64,000 nucleotides of DNA from an uncultured Pelagibacteraceae bacterium. Lineage in GTDB: Bacteria > Pseudomonadota > Alphaproteobacteria > Pelagibacterales > Pelagibacteraceae. How positions within the stretch are numbered: the first letter of the stretch is position 1; every line of letters begins with the position of its first letter. Under the pieces are notes generated by a model that saw only the letters and a list, made by a program, of their open reading frames with translations, did no database searches and was not told the DNA's origin. The position numbers and the translations under genes are program-made. This document shows, piece by piece, positions 30,716 to 40,217 of the stretch. The stretch covers positions 62,001 to 126,000 of the forward strand of contig CACOXS010000001.1 in the NCBI GenBank assembly GCA_902631255.1. The letters are read 5' to 3'.

Positions 30716-32089
30716 ATGAATTATATTAGTACAAGAAATAATCAGAAAAACTTTACTTTTAAAGATGTTTTCCTCAAAGGTTTGGCAGATGATGGGGGAC
30801 TATTTATTCCCAAATCGATTAAACCCTTTAAAGAGGAGGAATTAGATAATCTAAAAAACCTTAGTTACAATGATTTAGCTGCTGAAATAATTTATCCATT
30901 TATAGGAGATTTCATGTCTAAAGATGATCTAATCTCTTTGATTTCAAAATCATATTCAAATTTCAGATCCGATGATGTTGTAAAAATATCAGATCTAGGA
31001 GATTTAAAAGTATTAGAATTGTTTCATGGACCTACACTTGCTTTTAAAGATATCGCAATGCAACTAATAGGTAATTTTTATCAATATCATTTAGGCCGTG
31101 ATGAAAAAAAAATTAATATAATAGTAGCAACTTCAGGCGATACGGGTGCTGCTGCCATAGACGCTTTAAAAGGAAAAAATAATTTAAATGTTTTTGTATT
31201 ACACCCCAACAATAAAATTTCGCCAGTGCAAAGAAGACTAATGACAATACATGAGGAGAGTAATGTATTTAATATTGCGGTGGAGGGTAATTTTGACGAT
31301 TGCCAAAATTTAGTAAAAGCAATGTTTAATGACGAAAAATTTTCTAAAGCAATTAATATGTCAGGCGTAAATTCAATTAATTGGGCAAGAATTATTGCTC
31401 AATCTGTGTATTATTTTTACGCTTACTTTAAAATTGGAAACGGCCAACCTCTATCTTTTTCTGTTCCAACAGGAAACTTTGGTGATATTTACGCTGGTTA
31501 TTTAGCGAAAAAACTAGGTCTTCCAATTGATAAACTAATCGTAGCTACAAATAAAAATGACATACTGCATAGAGCTATATCTGGTGGTGATTATAGTCAA
31601 AAGAAAGTTGAGGAAACAAACACTCCAAGTATGGATATACAAATAGCAAGTAACTTCGAAAGGCTTTTATACGACGTCAAAGATTGTAACTCAGAAGTTA
31701 CAAAAGATGTAATGGGTGAAATAAAAAATAACACTTATAAAATTGATAAAAACGACTTAGATAAAATCAAAAAGAATTTTATATCTGAAATGCTTAATGA
31801 AAACGAAACTGTCGAAATGATTAAAACTATCAATGACGAATATCAGATAGTAGTGGATCCGCACACTGCAGTAGGGATTGGTGCGGTGAGAAAATTAGGA
31901 TTGGAAAAAAATTGTGTTGTATTATCAACTGCACACCCTTGTAAATTTCCAAAAGCAATAGAAGATGCAATTTCAAAAACTGAAAATTTACCAGATAGTC
32001 TAAAATACGTTAATGACAGAAAAGAAAAATTTGAACTTCTATCAAATGATATTGAAAAAGTTAAAAAATATGTAATGAATTCGATATGA
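30716..32089 (+). CDS. thrC: Threonine synthase
   Basis: MNYISTRN, LFHGPTLAFKDIAMQL, VATSGDTGAAAIDAL, VPTGNFGDIYAGY. Confidence 0.98.
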   Translation: MNYISTRNNQKNFTFKDVFLKGLADDGGLFIPKSIKPFKEEELDNLKNLSYNDLAAEIIYPFIGDFMSKDDLISLISKSYSNFRSDDVVKISDLGDLKVLELFHGPTLAFKDIAMQLIGNFYQYHLGRDEKKINIIVATSGDTGAAAIDALKGKNNLNVFVLHPNNKISPVQRRLMTIHEESNVFNIAVEGNFDDCQNLVKAMFNDEKFSKAINMSGVNSINWARIIAQSVYYFYAYFKIGNGQPLSFSVPTGNFGDIYAGYLAKKLGLPIDKLIVATNKNDILHRAISGGDYSQKKVEETNTPSMDIQIASNFERLLYDVKDCNSEVTKDVMGEIKNNTYKIDKNDLDKIKKNFISEMLNENETVEMIKTINDEYQIVVDPHTAVGIGAVRKLGLEKNCVVLSTAHPCKFPKAIEDAISKTENLPDSLKYVNDRKEKFELLSNDIEKVKKYVMNSI

Positions 32090-32574
32090 AACTTAAAATA
32101 AAAGATCAACTACCAGATACAGAGATTTTTCAACTTGTTGATGGTGAACCTCAAAAAAGTAAATTAAGAGAAACTATTGGTAATGGTAAAGCTGTTTTGT
32201 TTGGTTTACCTGGGGCATTTACATCAACTTGCTCTAAGCTTCATCTTCCCGGATTTGTGGCAAATGCAGATAAGATAAAAGCAAAAGGAATACAAAATAT
32301 ATTTTGTTTATCAGTAAATGATCCTTACGTAATGAATGGTTGGGGAGAGATTAATAATACTGGAGATAAGATTAAAATGTTATCTGATCCATATTTGTTA
32401 TTTACTAAAGCAATTGGTGCGGAAGTTGATCGTAATGCAAAAGGTATGGGAATTAGATCAAATCGTTATTTAATGGTGATTGAAAATTTTACAGTTGTTA
32501 ATATCCATGTTGAAAAAGAAACTAAAGAATGTGGTTTAACTTCAGCAGAGAACTTATTAAATAATCTTATCTAG
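32086..32574 (+). CDS. Peroxiredoxin (Prx5-like, AhpC/TSA redoxin)
   Basis: GKAVLFGLPGAFTSTCSKLHLPGFV; LSVNDPYVMNGWG. Confidence 0.94.
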   Translation: MKLKIKDQLPDTEIFQLVDGEPQKSKLRETIGNGKAVLFGLPGAFTSTCSKLHLPGFVANADKIKAKGIQNIFCLSVNDPYVMNGWGEINNTGDKIKMLSDPYLLFTKAIGAEVDRNAKGMGIRSNRYLMVIENFTVVNIHVEKETKECGLTSAENLLNNLI

Positions 32575-32615
32575 GTAGGGCAGTTCTATTGCTAGGTGCT
32601 TCAACTTTATAATGA
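32575..32615. repeat. Zone-2 hairpin-like element copy 1 (gggcagttctattgctaggtgcttcaacttta)
   Basis: Shares GTTCTrTTGCnnGGTrCyyCAACT core with 35021-35050 and, more weakly, 33334-33370. Confidence 0.55.
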
Positions 32616-32622
32616 TTTATTT

Positions 32623-32925
32623 TTATAATACTTTTTCAAAGCCCTCAAAATTAGGTGGACCAATATATAAATCTCTATGTTTTCCAGCATCTTTATGCGC
32701 AAGTCTAAATGCTTCAGACTTTGTCCAATTCCAAAAATCTTCTTTTGATTCCCATATACTATGAGATGCATAAAGAGTATGATCATCGCTACTGTCACCC
32801 TTTACTAAATTAAAGTTTTTAAAACCTGGTACTTCTGCTAAATGAGTTTCTCTATTTTTCCAAACGTTTTCAAACTCAGGTTCTCTCCCTTTTACGATTT
32901 TAAATCTATTCATTGCGATATACAT
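32623..32925 (-). CDS. Antibiotic biosynthesis monooxygenase / IsdG-HmoA-like (start set to MYIAMNRFK)
   Basis: MYIAMNRFKIVKGREPEFENVWKNRETHLAEVPGFKNFNLVKG...YASHSIWESKEDFWNWTKSEAFRLAHKDA. Confidence 0.85.
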   Translation of the reverse strand: MYIAMNRFKIVKGREPEFENVWKNRETHLAEVPGFKNFNLVKGDSSDDHTLYASHSIWESKEDFWNWTKSEAFRLAHKDAGKHRDLYIGPPNFEGFEKVL

Positions 32926-33064
32926 TTTTTCTCCTATACTTTTCCTATTCCGAAAAAAGCACCCGCAATTATCAATAACCAAATAATTCCTTTTATTAAA
33001 AAAAAAGAAAAACTACTTATTAATAAGTACTTTTTAAATTTATTTTTCACAAACATAAATTATC

Positions 33065-33292
33065 AATAAAAATTTTACAATCGATGCGATATTTAGACAT
33101 TCAAAAAACAACACCAATAAAGGTGGTAAATCTACTTTTACGGCTACCTTTTTTTACTTAGTTAGTGGAGGGAGGGGATCGGTTACTTGCTATGATTGGC
33201 ACAAAGATACCGGTTACAAAAAAAATATTGCAGTTTCCATTCAATCTAAAACTGTTTCTGATTGGGTTGATAGTAATTATGGGATGAATTAA
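33065..33292 (+). pseudogene. Possible gene remnant: open frame without ATG, ...NKGGKSTFTATFFYLVSGGRGSVTCYDWHKDTGYKKNIAVSIQSKTVSDWVDSNYGMN*
   Basis: Open frame with protein-like composition in an otherwise AT-rich gap; no in-frame ATG seen. Confidence 0.25.
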
Positions 33293-33333
33293 ATGATTTA
33301 GTAGTTTTATCTAATAGTATTCATTTTTAAAAA

Positions 33334-33370
33334 GGGGATGTTTTGTTGCTTGGTGCCCGAAGTTAGGTAA
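33334..33370. repeat. Zone-2 hairpin-like element copy 2 (ggggatgttttgttgcttggtgcccgaagttaggtaa)
   Basis: Aligned with copies 1 and 3, including the preceding ttatctaatag-like sequence. Confidence 0.5.
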
Positions 33371-33450
33371 ATTTCACTTATTTATACAACCAAAATAAAC
33401 TAATTTTACGTATTAGTACGAGTCGGGCAAATGTGCTAGGATCACTGATT

Positions 33451-34998
33451 ATGAAAAAGGTTTTAGGAGCATTAATTCTCTTTTTATTTTGGTGTAGTGT
33501 TGCAAATGCATTTTTGTTACGAGATGTTTTGATTTTTGAAACTGGCAATGAATCTAAATATCAAGGAAAAACTAATTTTAATGGAAAAAATTATAATGTT
33601 TGGACTATAAAAGATTTTAAAGGTCCAGATAATATTGAAAGAGATGTAGTTCAATTTGTACATACAGACAAGAATACTAATAAAGGAGAACAGATAACGA
33701 TAATATATTACCCATCAGAAAACCGTGTTTCCTATAGATTTTATGAACCTGCAATAATAGACACACCTCAATGGGAAAATTTCTATTTAATTGAAGATTA
33801 TTCAAAATATAAAAAATCCTGGTACACGAATAAATTTGTTTTTAGGGATGCTGCAACAGGTATTGATTATGGAAAATGGTTTTTACGTGATGAAAAAAAA
33901 TGGATGCGTGGAGTCGTAAATCATAATTTACCCGAAAATGAAAATTGGTTAGTATTTGAAGAAAATGAAGAACTGTATACACAAACAGATCTTAGTAAAA
34001 AAAAAATGAAACAAGAATTTAATAAAATATCCCAACATATTTCAAAATATGAAGAGTATAAATATTTTGTGACTCAGATTGAAAAAGACTATTACGCAAA
34101 GGTTCAAAATAACGGTGGGAAAACTAAGATTACTGAAAAAATAAAACCAGATGAAATTCCAGACGATTTAGAGGCTGAAAAGAAAAAAATAGCCCGAGAA
34201 AGGGATGAATTACAGAAAGAAAGAGAAAGAATAACTAAAGAAAAAGAAAAATTGGAAAAAGAGAAAAAAAGAATAGCCAAAGAAAAAAAACAAAAAGAGG
34301 AAGAAAAAAATCTTTACGCATTTAGTTCTGGGTCTGGATTTATTACTAAATCAGGAAATGACGGAAACATAATTACCAATAATCATGTTATAGAAGGCTG
34401 TGACAAAGTTATTGTTTCTCATAAAGGAAATAGAATCATTGCTAAAATTTTTGCAATTGATCAAACTAATGACTTAGCAATTCTTAAAGCAAATGTAAAA
34501 AGTCAAAATGTTTTTTCTGTATCTCTAAAGGATGCTGAATTATTAGAAGACATAATTATTGCAGGATTTCCATTAGGAAAAGAAGTAAGTGCTTCTATAA
34601 AAATTTCAAAAGGTAGCGTCTCTTCGCTCGCAGGTTATGGAGATAATTACTCAAATTTTCAGACAGATGCGGCTCTTAATCAAGGAAATAGTGGAGGGCC
34701 AATTATAAACCTACGTGGGGATGTGATTGGTGTGGCTGTTGCAAATTATGGCAAAAAAGAAGGAATAGAAAGTTTTAATTTTGGTGTCAAATCGTCAACC
34801 CTAAGGGCTTTTGCAAATTCTAATAATATTAAATTCAACATTCCAAGAAACCGTCCTATGTCTAATTCTGATCTTGGTAAATTGATAACAGATGCAACAG
34901 TATTTCTGGAGTGTCAAATGACCATGGTAAAAATAAAAAAAATAATTACAGAAATAGAAAAAAATAGAAAAGCTGTGTACGAAGAATTTAAAGAATAA
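33451..34998 (+). CDS. Secreted trypsin-like serine protease (S1/Deg-like) with novel N-terminal region and charged coiled coil
   Basis: Signal peptide MKKVLGALILFLFWCSVANA; NNHVIEG, NDLAIL, GNSGGP triad motifs; coiled coil RERDELQKERERITKEKEKLEKEKKRIAKEKKQKEEEKN. Confidence 0.85.
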   Translation: MKKVLGALILFLFWCSVANAFLLRDVLIFETGNESKYQGKTNFNGKNYNVWTIKDFKGPDNIERDVVQFVHTDKNTNKGEQITIIYYPSENRVSYRFYEPAIIDTPQWENFYLIEDYSKYKKSWYTNKFVFRDAATGIDYGKWFLRDEKKWMRGVVNHNLPENENWLVFEENEELYTQTDLSKKKMKQEFNKISQHISKYEEYKYFVTQIEKDYYAKVQNNGGKTKITEKIKPDEIPDDLEAEKKKIARERDELQKERERITKEKEKLEKEKKRIAKEKKQKEEEKNLYAFSSGSGFITKSGNDGNIITNNHVIEGCDKVIVSHKGNRIIAKIFAIDQTNDLAILKANVKSQNVFSVSLKDAELLEDIIIAGFPLGKEVSASIKISKGSVSSLAGYGDNYSNFQTDAALNQGNSGGPIINLRGDVIGVAVANYGKKEGIESFNFGVKSSTLRAFANSNNIKFNIPRNRPMSNSDLGKLITDATVFLECQMTMVKIKKIITEIEKNRKAVYEEFKE

Positions 34999-35020
34999 AA
35001 TTTATACTAATAGATGTTAA

Positions 35021-35052
35021 GGGGCGTTCTGTTGCAAGGTACCCCAACTATA
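35021..35052. repeat. Zone-2 hairpin-like element copy 3 at the rnhA 3' end (GGGG-cgttctgttgcaaggta-CCCC)
   Basis: GGGG...CCCC arms around the shared core; overlaps the rnhA stop codon. Confidence 0.6.
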
Positions 35053-35470
35053 AATTAGCAGCATCTTTAGCGAGTAAATCTACTTCATTATTTAATTCAT
35101 CCGCTGAATGAGCTTTTACCCAGTTCCAACTTATTTCAAACTCATTATTTAGTAGATCTAATTCTGTCCAAAGTGCTTTATTACTTACTTCTTTTTTGTT
35201 TGCAGTTTTCCATCCATTTTTTTTCCAATTGTGTATCCACACCGTTATTCCAGATTTTACATATTTAGAGTCAGTAAAAATTTGAACTTTGCTTCCTTTT
35301 GGAATTTTTTTAAGCGCCTCTATAGGTGCTAATAATTCCATCTGATTATTTGTGGTATCTTTTTTACCTCCTTTGAGTTCAGTTTTTTTCCCATCATTTA
35401 ATATTATTGCTGCCCAACCACCATTGCCAGGATTGCCAAGACACGAACCATCAGTGTAAATTTTTATCAT
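35048..35470 (-). CDS. rnhA: Ribonuclease HI
   Basis: IYTDGSCLGNPGNGGWAAI, NNQMELLAPIEAL, FTDSKYV, WNWVKAHSADELNNEVD. Confidence 0.97.
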   Translation of the reverse strand: MIKIYTDGSCLGNPGNGGWAAIILNDGKKTELKGGKKDTTNNQMELLAPIEALKKIPKGSKVQIFTDSKYVKSGITVWIHNWKKNGWKTANKKEVSNKALWTELDLLNNEFEISWNWVKAHSADELNNEVDLLAKDAANL

Positions 35471-36435
35471 TAAACTAAATAATCCTTATAGTTTTTTAAA
35501 TTATTGTGAATTATTAGTTTTTGATAATATTCTCTTGGATCTTTAATTTTTATTAAAGCAGTTTTCGGAGTATTTGTGTAGTCGTAAAGTCTTGTAAGAA
35601 AATATCTCATCGCGGCAGCTCGGCATAAAATATTCAATGATTTTTTTTCAATTCCAGAGATCTTTTTAATTCCTTCATATCCTCTAATTAAATTTTTAAC
35701 CTTTTTTTTATTTAATTTAAATTGCGATTTTTTCTTATCAAAACAAAGAGCGTTAATACATATTGCTATTTCATACATAAAATAGTCGCTTGCAGCAAAA
35801 TAAAAATCAATAATTCCAGAGATCTTATTTTTTTTGAAAAATATATTATCTATAAAAAGATCACCATGTATTATCCCATTTGGTAATTTTTTTGGCCATT
35901 TTTTTTTAATTTCTCTAAAATTACTTTTGAGAAATTTTTCTAAATTAATGAATTTTTTTGATTTAAATTTAATACTTTTTAACAATGGATTTAAATTTTT
36001 TATGTTCATTGAGTTTTTTCTAAACAATCTTATTTTTTTTGAGAAAGAGTGCATTTGAGCCACAGTTTTTCCAATATCGTAACAATTCTTCAAACTAAGA
36101 TTTTTTTTATCTTTTCCATCAAGAAATGAAACAACACAAGCAATCTTATTCTTTATTTTAAATAGATATTTTCCATCACGATTTTTCAATGGTTTTGGAC
36201 ATCTTATCTTTAGATCATTTAGTTGATCCATTAATTTCATAAAAAAAGGTATTTCTTTTTTTTGAACTCTTTTTTCGAATATAGTTAGTATAAATTTATT
36301 ATTTTTTGATTTTAATAAATAATTAGTATTTTCAATTCCTTGCTTTATACCTTTAAAACTTAAAAATTTTTGGTTTTCAAATTTTTTATTAATATGCGAA
36401 ATGTCTTTCTTATTTAACTTTGTGTAAACAGCCAT
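35470..36435 (-). CDS. thrB: Homoserine kinase (ThrB type II, APH fold)
   Basis: MAVYTKLNKKDI, GIENTNYLLKS, NGIIHGDLFIDNIFF, GIIDFYFAASDYFMYEIAI. Confidence 0.95.
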   Translation of the reverse strand: MAVYTKLNKKDISHINKKFENQKFLSFKGIKQGIENTNYLLKSKNNKFILTIFEKRVQKKEIPFFMKLMDQLNDLKIRCPKPLKNRDGKYLFKIKNKIACVVSFLDGKDKKNLSLKNCYDIGKTVAQMHSFSKKIRLFRKNSMNIKNLNPLLKSIKFKSKKFINLEKFLKSNFREIKKKWPKKLPNGIIHGDLFIDNIFFKKNKISGIIDFYFAASDYFMYEIAICINALCFDKKKSQFKLNKKKVKNLIRGYEGIKKISGIEKKSLNILCRAAAMRYFLTRLYDYTNTPKTALIKIKDPREYYQKLIIHNNLKNYKDYLV

Positions 36436-37380
36436 TTAATTTAATTTTTTTGGAACACGAAAAACTACGTTTTCTTTTATAATTTCCACTTCTTCTATAG
36501 TGACTGTAAATTTATTTTTCAATTCTTTAATAAAATTTTCGACAAGTATTTCAGGGGCAGACGCACCAGATGAAATTCCAATTATATTTACATTTTCAAT
36601 TAAGTTGAATGGAATTTCACTTTGTGAGTGGATCAGTATTGAGTTTTCGCAGCCCGATTTTTTAGCTACTTCAACAAGTCTTACTGAGTTAGATGAATTT
36701 CGACTACCAATAACGAAAAATAGATCACACTTTTTTGCAATGTTTTTAACAGCCATTTGTCTATTAGTTGTCGCGTAACAAATATCTTCTTTCGCAGGCT
36801 CTCTAATATTTGAAAATTTTTCTTTAAGTATTGATATTATTTCTTTTGTGTCATCTACTGATAGGGTTGTTTGGGTAACATAGGCAATTTTTTTAAAATT
36901 TTTTGGATCATAATTATTGGCTTCGTCCTCATTTTGGATAAGGTCAATTGATCCTTTAGGCAGTTGTCCCATTGTTCCAATTACTTCAGGATGATTTTCA
37001 TGCCCTATTAAGATTAAATGGTATCCAGCCTTATGAAGATTTTCGGCCTCTCTATGAACTTTAGAAACCAACGGACATGTTGCATCAACATAAGTCATAT
37101 TATAGTTTTTTGCATCTTGTGGAATTTTTTTTGGAACACCATGTGCAGAAAAAATAACTGGTCTTGTTTTATCTTCAATTTCTTCAAGCTCTTCCACAAA
37201 TATTGCGCCTTTATTCCTTAGGTCATCAACAACAAATTTATTGTGTACTATTTCATGTCTAACGTAAACTGGAGAACCATACTTTTGAATTGATTTTTCA
37301 ACAATTTCAATTGCTCGTTCAACACCGGCACAAAATCCTCGCGGAGCAGATAACAATATTTTAAGTTCTTTGTTTTTCAT
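36436..37380 (-). CDS. ispH: 4-hydroxy-3-methylbut-2-enyl diphosphate reductase
   Basis: LSAPRGFCAGVERAIEIVE, VRHEIVHNKFVVDDL, VDATCPLVSKVH. Confidence 0.98.
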   Translation of the reverse strand: MKNKELKILLSAPRGFCAGVERAIEIVEKSIQKYGSPVYVRHEIVHNKFVVDDLRNKGAIFVEELEEIEDKTRPVIFSAHGVPKKIPQDAKNYNMTYVDATCPLVSKVHREAENLHKAGYHLILIGHENHPEVIGTMGQLPKGSIDLIQNEDEANNYDPKNFKKIAYVTQTTLSVDDTKEIISILKEKFSNIREPAKEDICYATTNRQMAVKNIAKKCDLFFVIGSRNSSNSVRLVEVAKKSGCENSILIHSQSEIPFNLIENVNIIGISSGASAPEILVENFIKELKNKFTVTIEEVEIIKENVVFRVPKKLN

Positions 37381-38305
37381 TTTTATCTAAAAGATACTCA
37401 AGTAATATATGTGGAAATGTTAAAGACGCCAAACCTATAAAAATGACTTTAATAATTGAGTTATCAAAATCATATTTAAAATTCAGCAAATAAATACCAA
37501 CTAAACAAATAATAGCAGTTAATATCGTAAGTGGCATAGCCTTTTGAATAAAAATCAATAACCCATTTTTAATATTATTGTTATCTAATTCGTAAATTAA
37601 TGTGATGCTATGTCTTACAGAATGTAAAAAGCAAAAATAAGCAGTAAATGCTATTAAAGGAGAGAGATAGTAATTTAAAATCAATATAGAAAAATAATCA
37701 AAAAAAATTGAAAAATTCCTTAAAGTAAATTTTTTAATAAACAAAATAATACTCGAAATAGAACTTAAGATTATCCCTAAATCTATTAATCTATTATTCT
37801 CAATAAAACTTAAACTTGAGTAAAAATTTTCATTATCAATTAATAATAATTTAAATATTGCTATAGTTTCATCAAAATGAAAATATAATGGTGCCCAAAT
37901 AACAAGTGATCCTTTTAGGAAATATAGTATCCCTATAAAGTGTGAGTTATAGTCATGCAAAAATTGTGTATCCTCTTTACCAAAATGATATGAGGCAACC
38001 AATAGAAATATTATTAACAAGATAGATGGTATAAAAATCCAAAGTATTACAACCACTATAGCTATTAAGATATATGAAATATAAAATAAAGCTATATTTT
38101 CAATTTTAAAAATCTTTAGAAGCTTCCCACCCTTGACGTGATCCAAAGATCCATGTGATACACCAATGATTAAAATCAAAAATAAACAAAATAATGGCGA
38201 CAATATAAAGTTATTAAATTTAAATAGTATTAAAGAAAAAATGTTACAGAATAAAAAAAAAATAAAAGAATGATTTAGATTTATTTTTTTTAGATTCATA
38301 TTCAT
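37361..38305 (-). CDS. blh: Brp/Blh-family beta-carotene 15,15'-dioxygenase (retinal synthesis)
   Basis: GVSHGSLDHVKG, SYHFGKEDTQF, CFLHSVRHS His motifs; next to crtY/crtB/crtI. Confidence 0.93.
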   Translation of the reverse strand: MNMNLKKINLNHSFIFFLFCNIFSLILFKFNNFILSPLFCLFLILIIGVSHGSLDHVKGGKLLKIFKIENIALFYISYILIAIVVVILWIFIPSILLIIFLLVASYHFGKEDTQFLHDYNSHFIGILYFLKGSLVIWAPLYFHFDETIAIFKLLLIDNENFYSSLSFIENNRLIDLGIILSSISSIILFIKKFTLRNFSIFFDYFSILILNYYLSPLIAFTAYFCFLHSVRHSITLIYELDNNNIKNGLLIFIQKAMPLTILTAIICLVGIYLLNFKYDFDNSIIKVIFIGLASLTFPHILLEYLLDKNEKQRT

Positions 38306-38311
38306 TTAGGT

Positions 38312-39382
38312 TTAATAAAATAAAGCTTTGATAAAAATCCATTTTGGCATTTTTAAAATTATAGTCAAATCTTCAAGAAAATTACTCTTATTGGAGAGAA
38401 ATTTGATAATTGTTTTAGGAGAACTTTGAAACATTTTAAAAAAAATTTCTGACATCCTTTTTGGATGTTTTTCAAGAACACGTAAAAATATTTCATCCAA
38501 AAATTGATATTTTCTATTAATTTCAAATTTTTTAACATGGTGAATATTTTCAATATTTTTTCTAATAAATTTACTATGTTCTTGTATGTTTAAAAAAGTA
38601 TATCCAGTACTCAATCTTGTCATGCCGCCGGCAGTTCCAATATTAATTTTATTTTTTTCATTTTGAAATGATGGATAAAAAAGTGGAATTGCACCTATCT
38701 CTTTATAAGTAATTTTATAATTTTTTAAATTTAATTTCTTTTCGATATATTCTTTAATTTGTTGATCATAATCTTTTTGAGAGTCATCATTCATTTTTGA
38801 AAGCCAAGTACTCTCAATCAATGCCTTTTTTTTTGAGAAGGGAAGTGTGTAAAAAAAATGGACGCTTTCCCTTTGATCACAATCAAAATCCATAAGATTA
38901 AAAATGTTTTCATCGAAATAATTACTCTCAGTCTCTATTTCAACTCCACAAAAGTGTTGCCATAAATTTCTAAAGTCTTTTTTGATAGTAGGAACACTAT
39001 TGAATATAAATGAATTTTTGATGCTGATGTCTTTCAGTTCCTTTAAAAAAAAGATATTTTTATTTTTCTTTAATGAATTATTTATTTTCTCATAAAATAA
39101 ACCACTATCGATGCTTTGATATGGATAATTTTCACATTCAAGAAAATTAGTTTTATTAGGTGCATTAACTGAAAAATTTTTCCAATTTTTTATGACACAA
39201 TCATCAAAATTATGCTCAGATACTCTCCAAAAAGACCAGGTCTTATCTCTTTTGTATTCATCTCGAGGCTCGATTATTGCTAAGGTTTTATTTACTAATT
39301 TATTATGGATCTCTAATTCATAGGCTAGAGATAAACCAGCACAACCACCCCCAATAATTATGTAATCAAATTCTTTCATCAA
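38312..39382 (-). CDS. crtY: Lycopene beta-cyclase
   Basis: DYIIIGGGCAGLSLAYEL, DKTWSFW, AGGMTRLSTGYTF. Confidence 0.94.
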   Translation of the reverse strand: MMKEFDYIIIGGGCAGLSLAYELEIHNKLVNKTLAIIEPRDEYKRDKTWSFWRVSEHNFDDCVIKNWKNFSVNAPNKTNFLECENYPYQSIDSGLFYEKINNSLKKNKNIFFLKELKDISIKNSFIFNSVPTIKKDFRNLWQHFCGVEIETESNYFDENIFNLMDFDCDQRESVHFFYTLPFSKKKALIESTWLSKMNDDSQKDYDQQIKEYIEKKLNLKNYKITYKEIGAIPLFYPSFQNEKNKINIGTAGGMTRLSTGYTFLNIQEHSKFIRKNIENIHHVKKFEINRKYQFLDEIFLRVLEKHPKRMSEIFFKMFQSSPKTIIKFLSNKSNFLEDLTIILKMPKWIFIKALFY

Positions 39383-40217
39383 GATTAATTTCTTTATTAA
39401 TCAATAAATGATCGTGTTCAATTTGATCATCATTTTTATTTAATAAAGAAAGTATAATTAGATCATAAATTGATAAAATCGTCTCTAAAACTTTTTCAAA
39501 GTTTGAAACATAAATTTTTCCAGATTTACTATAATTTTCAAAGGTTTTCTTTTTCAAAATTTTATATCCAATTTTTCTGTATATTCGTCTAGCAACTAAA
39601 ATACTAAATCTAAAACTAAATGGAATTTCTCTTATGGAATTAAATGAATTTTCATAAAATGTATCTGCAAGTTTAATAGTTGAGTTAATTTCCTCAAAAT
39701 TCCCATTTATATAAGATCTATTTTTTTTTGAATCCTCAATCACATCTCTTGATATATTGGTGAGTTGCATTGCTATACCAAGATCGATTGCAGATTTAAG
39801 AGATTGTTTTTTACTCACTTTTAAAATTTTTGCCATCATCAGTCCAACTGTTCCAGCTACTCTATAACAATAGATTAAAAGATCTTTTCGAGTATCTATT
39901 TTTACATTTTGTTTTATGTCTGACTCTATCCCATCAAATAAATCATAAATTATTTCCAGAGAAATATTGAATTCATGAATAATATTCCACATATTTTGAA
40001 TAACAGGATCCTCAAAATTTTTTTGTTTAAAATCACTTACAAACTTTTGGAATTTTATTTTTTTTATTTCTATTTCGCCTTCGTCATCTGCAATATTATC
40101 TACAACTCTACAAAAATCGTACAAATAAGAACAATTTTTATAGGTTTTTTTTGGTAAAAAAAAACCAGCCCAATTAAACGATTTTGCGTAAATAGATAAA
40201 TAATTTTTAGACGACAT
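39366..40217 (-). CDS. crtB: Phytoene synthase
   Basis: YAKSFNWAGFFLP, YDFCRVVDNIADD, RVAGTVGLMM, QLTNISRDVIED. Confidence 0.95.
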   Translation of the reverse strand: MSSKNYLSIYAKSFNWAGFFLPKKTYKNCSYLYDFCRVVDNIADDEGEIEIKKIKFQKFVSDFKQKNFEDPVIQNMWNIIHEFNISLEIIYDLFDGIESDIKQNVKIDTRKDLLIYCYRVAGTVGLMMAKILKVSKKQSLKSAIDLGIAMQLTNISRDVIEDSKKNRSYINGNFEEINSTIKLADTFYENSFNSIREIPFSFRFSILVARRIYRKIGYKILKKKTFENYSKSGKIYVSNFEKVLETILSIYDLIILSLLNKNDDQIEHDHLLINKEINLDERI

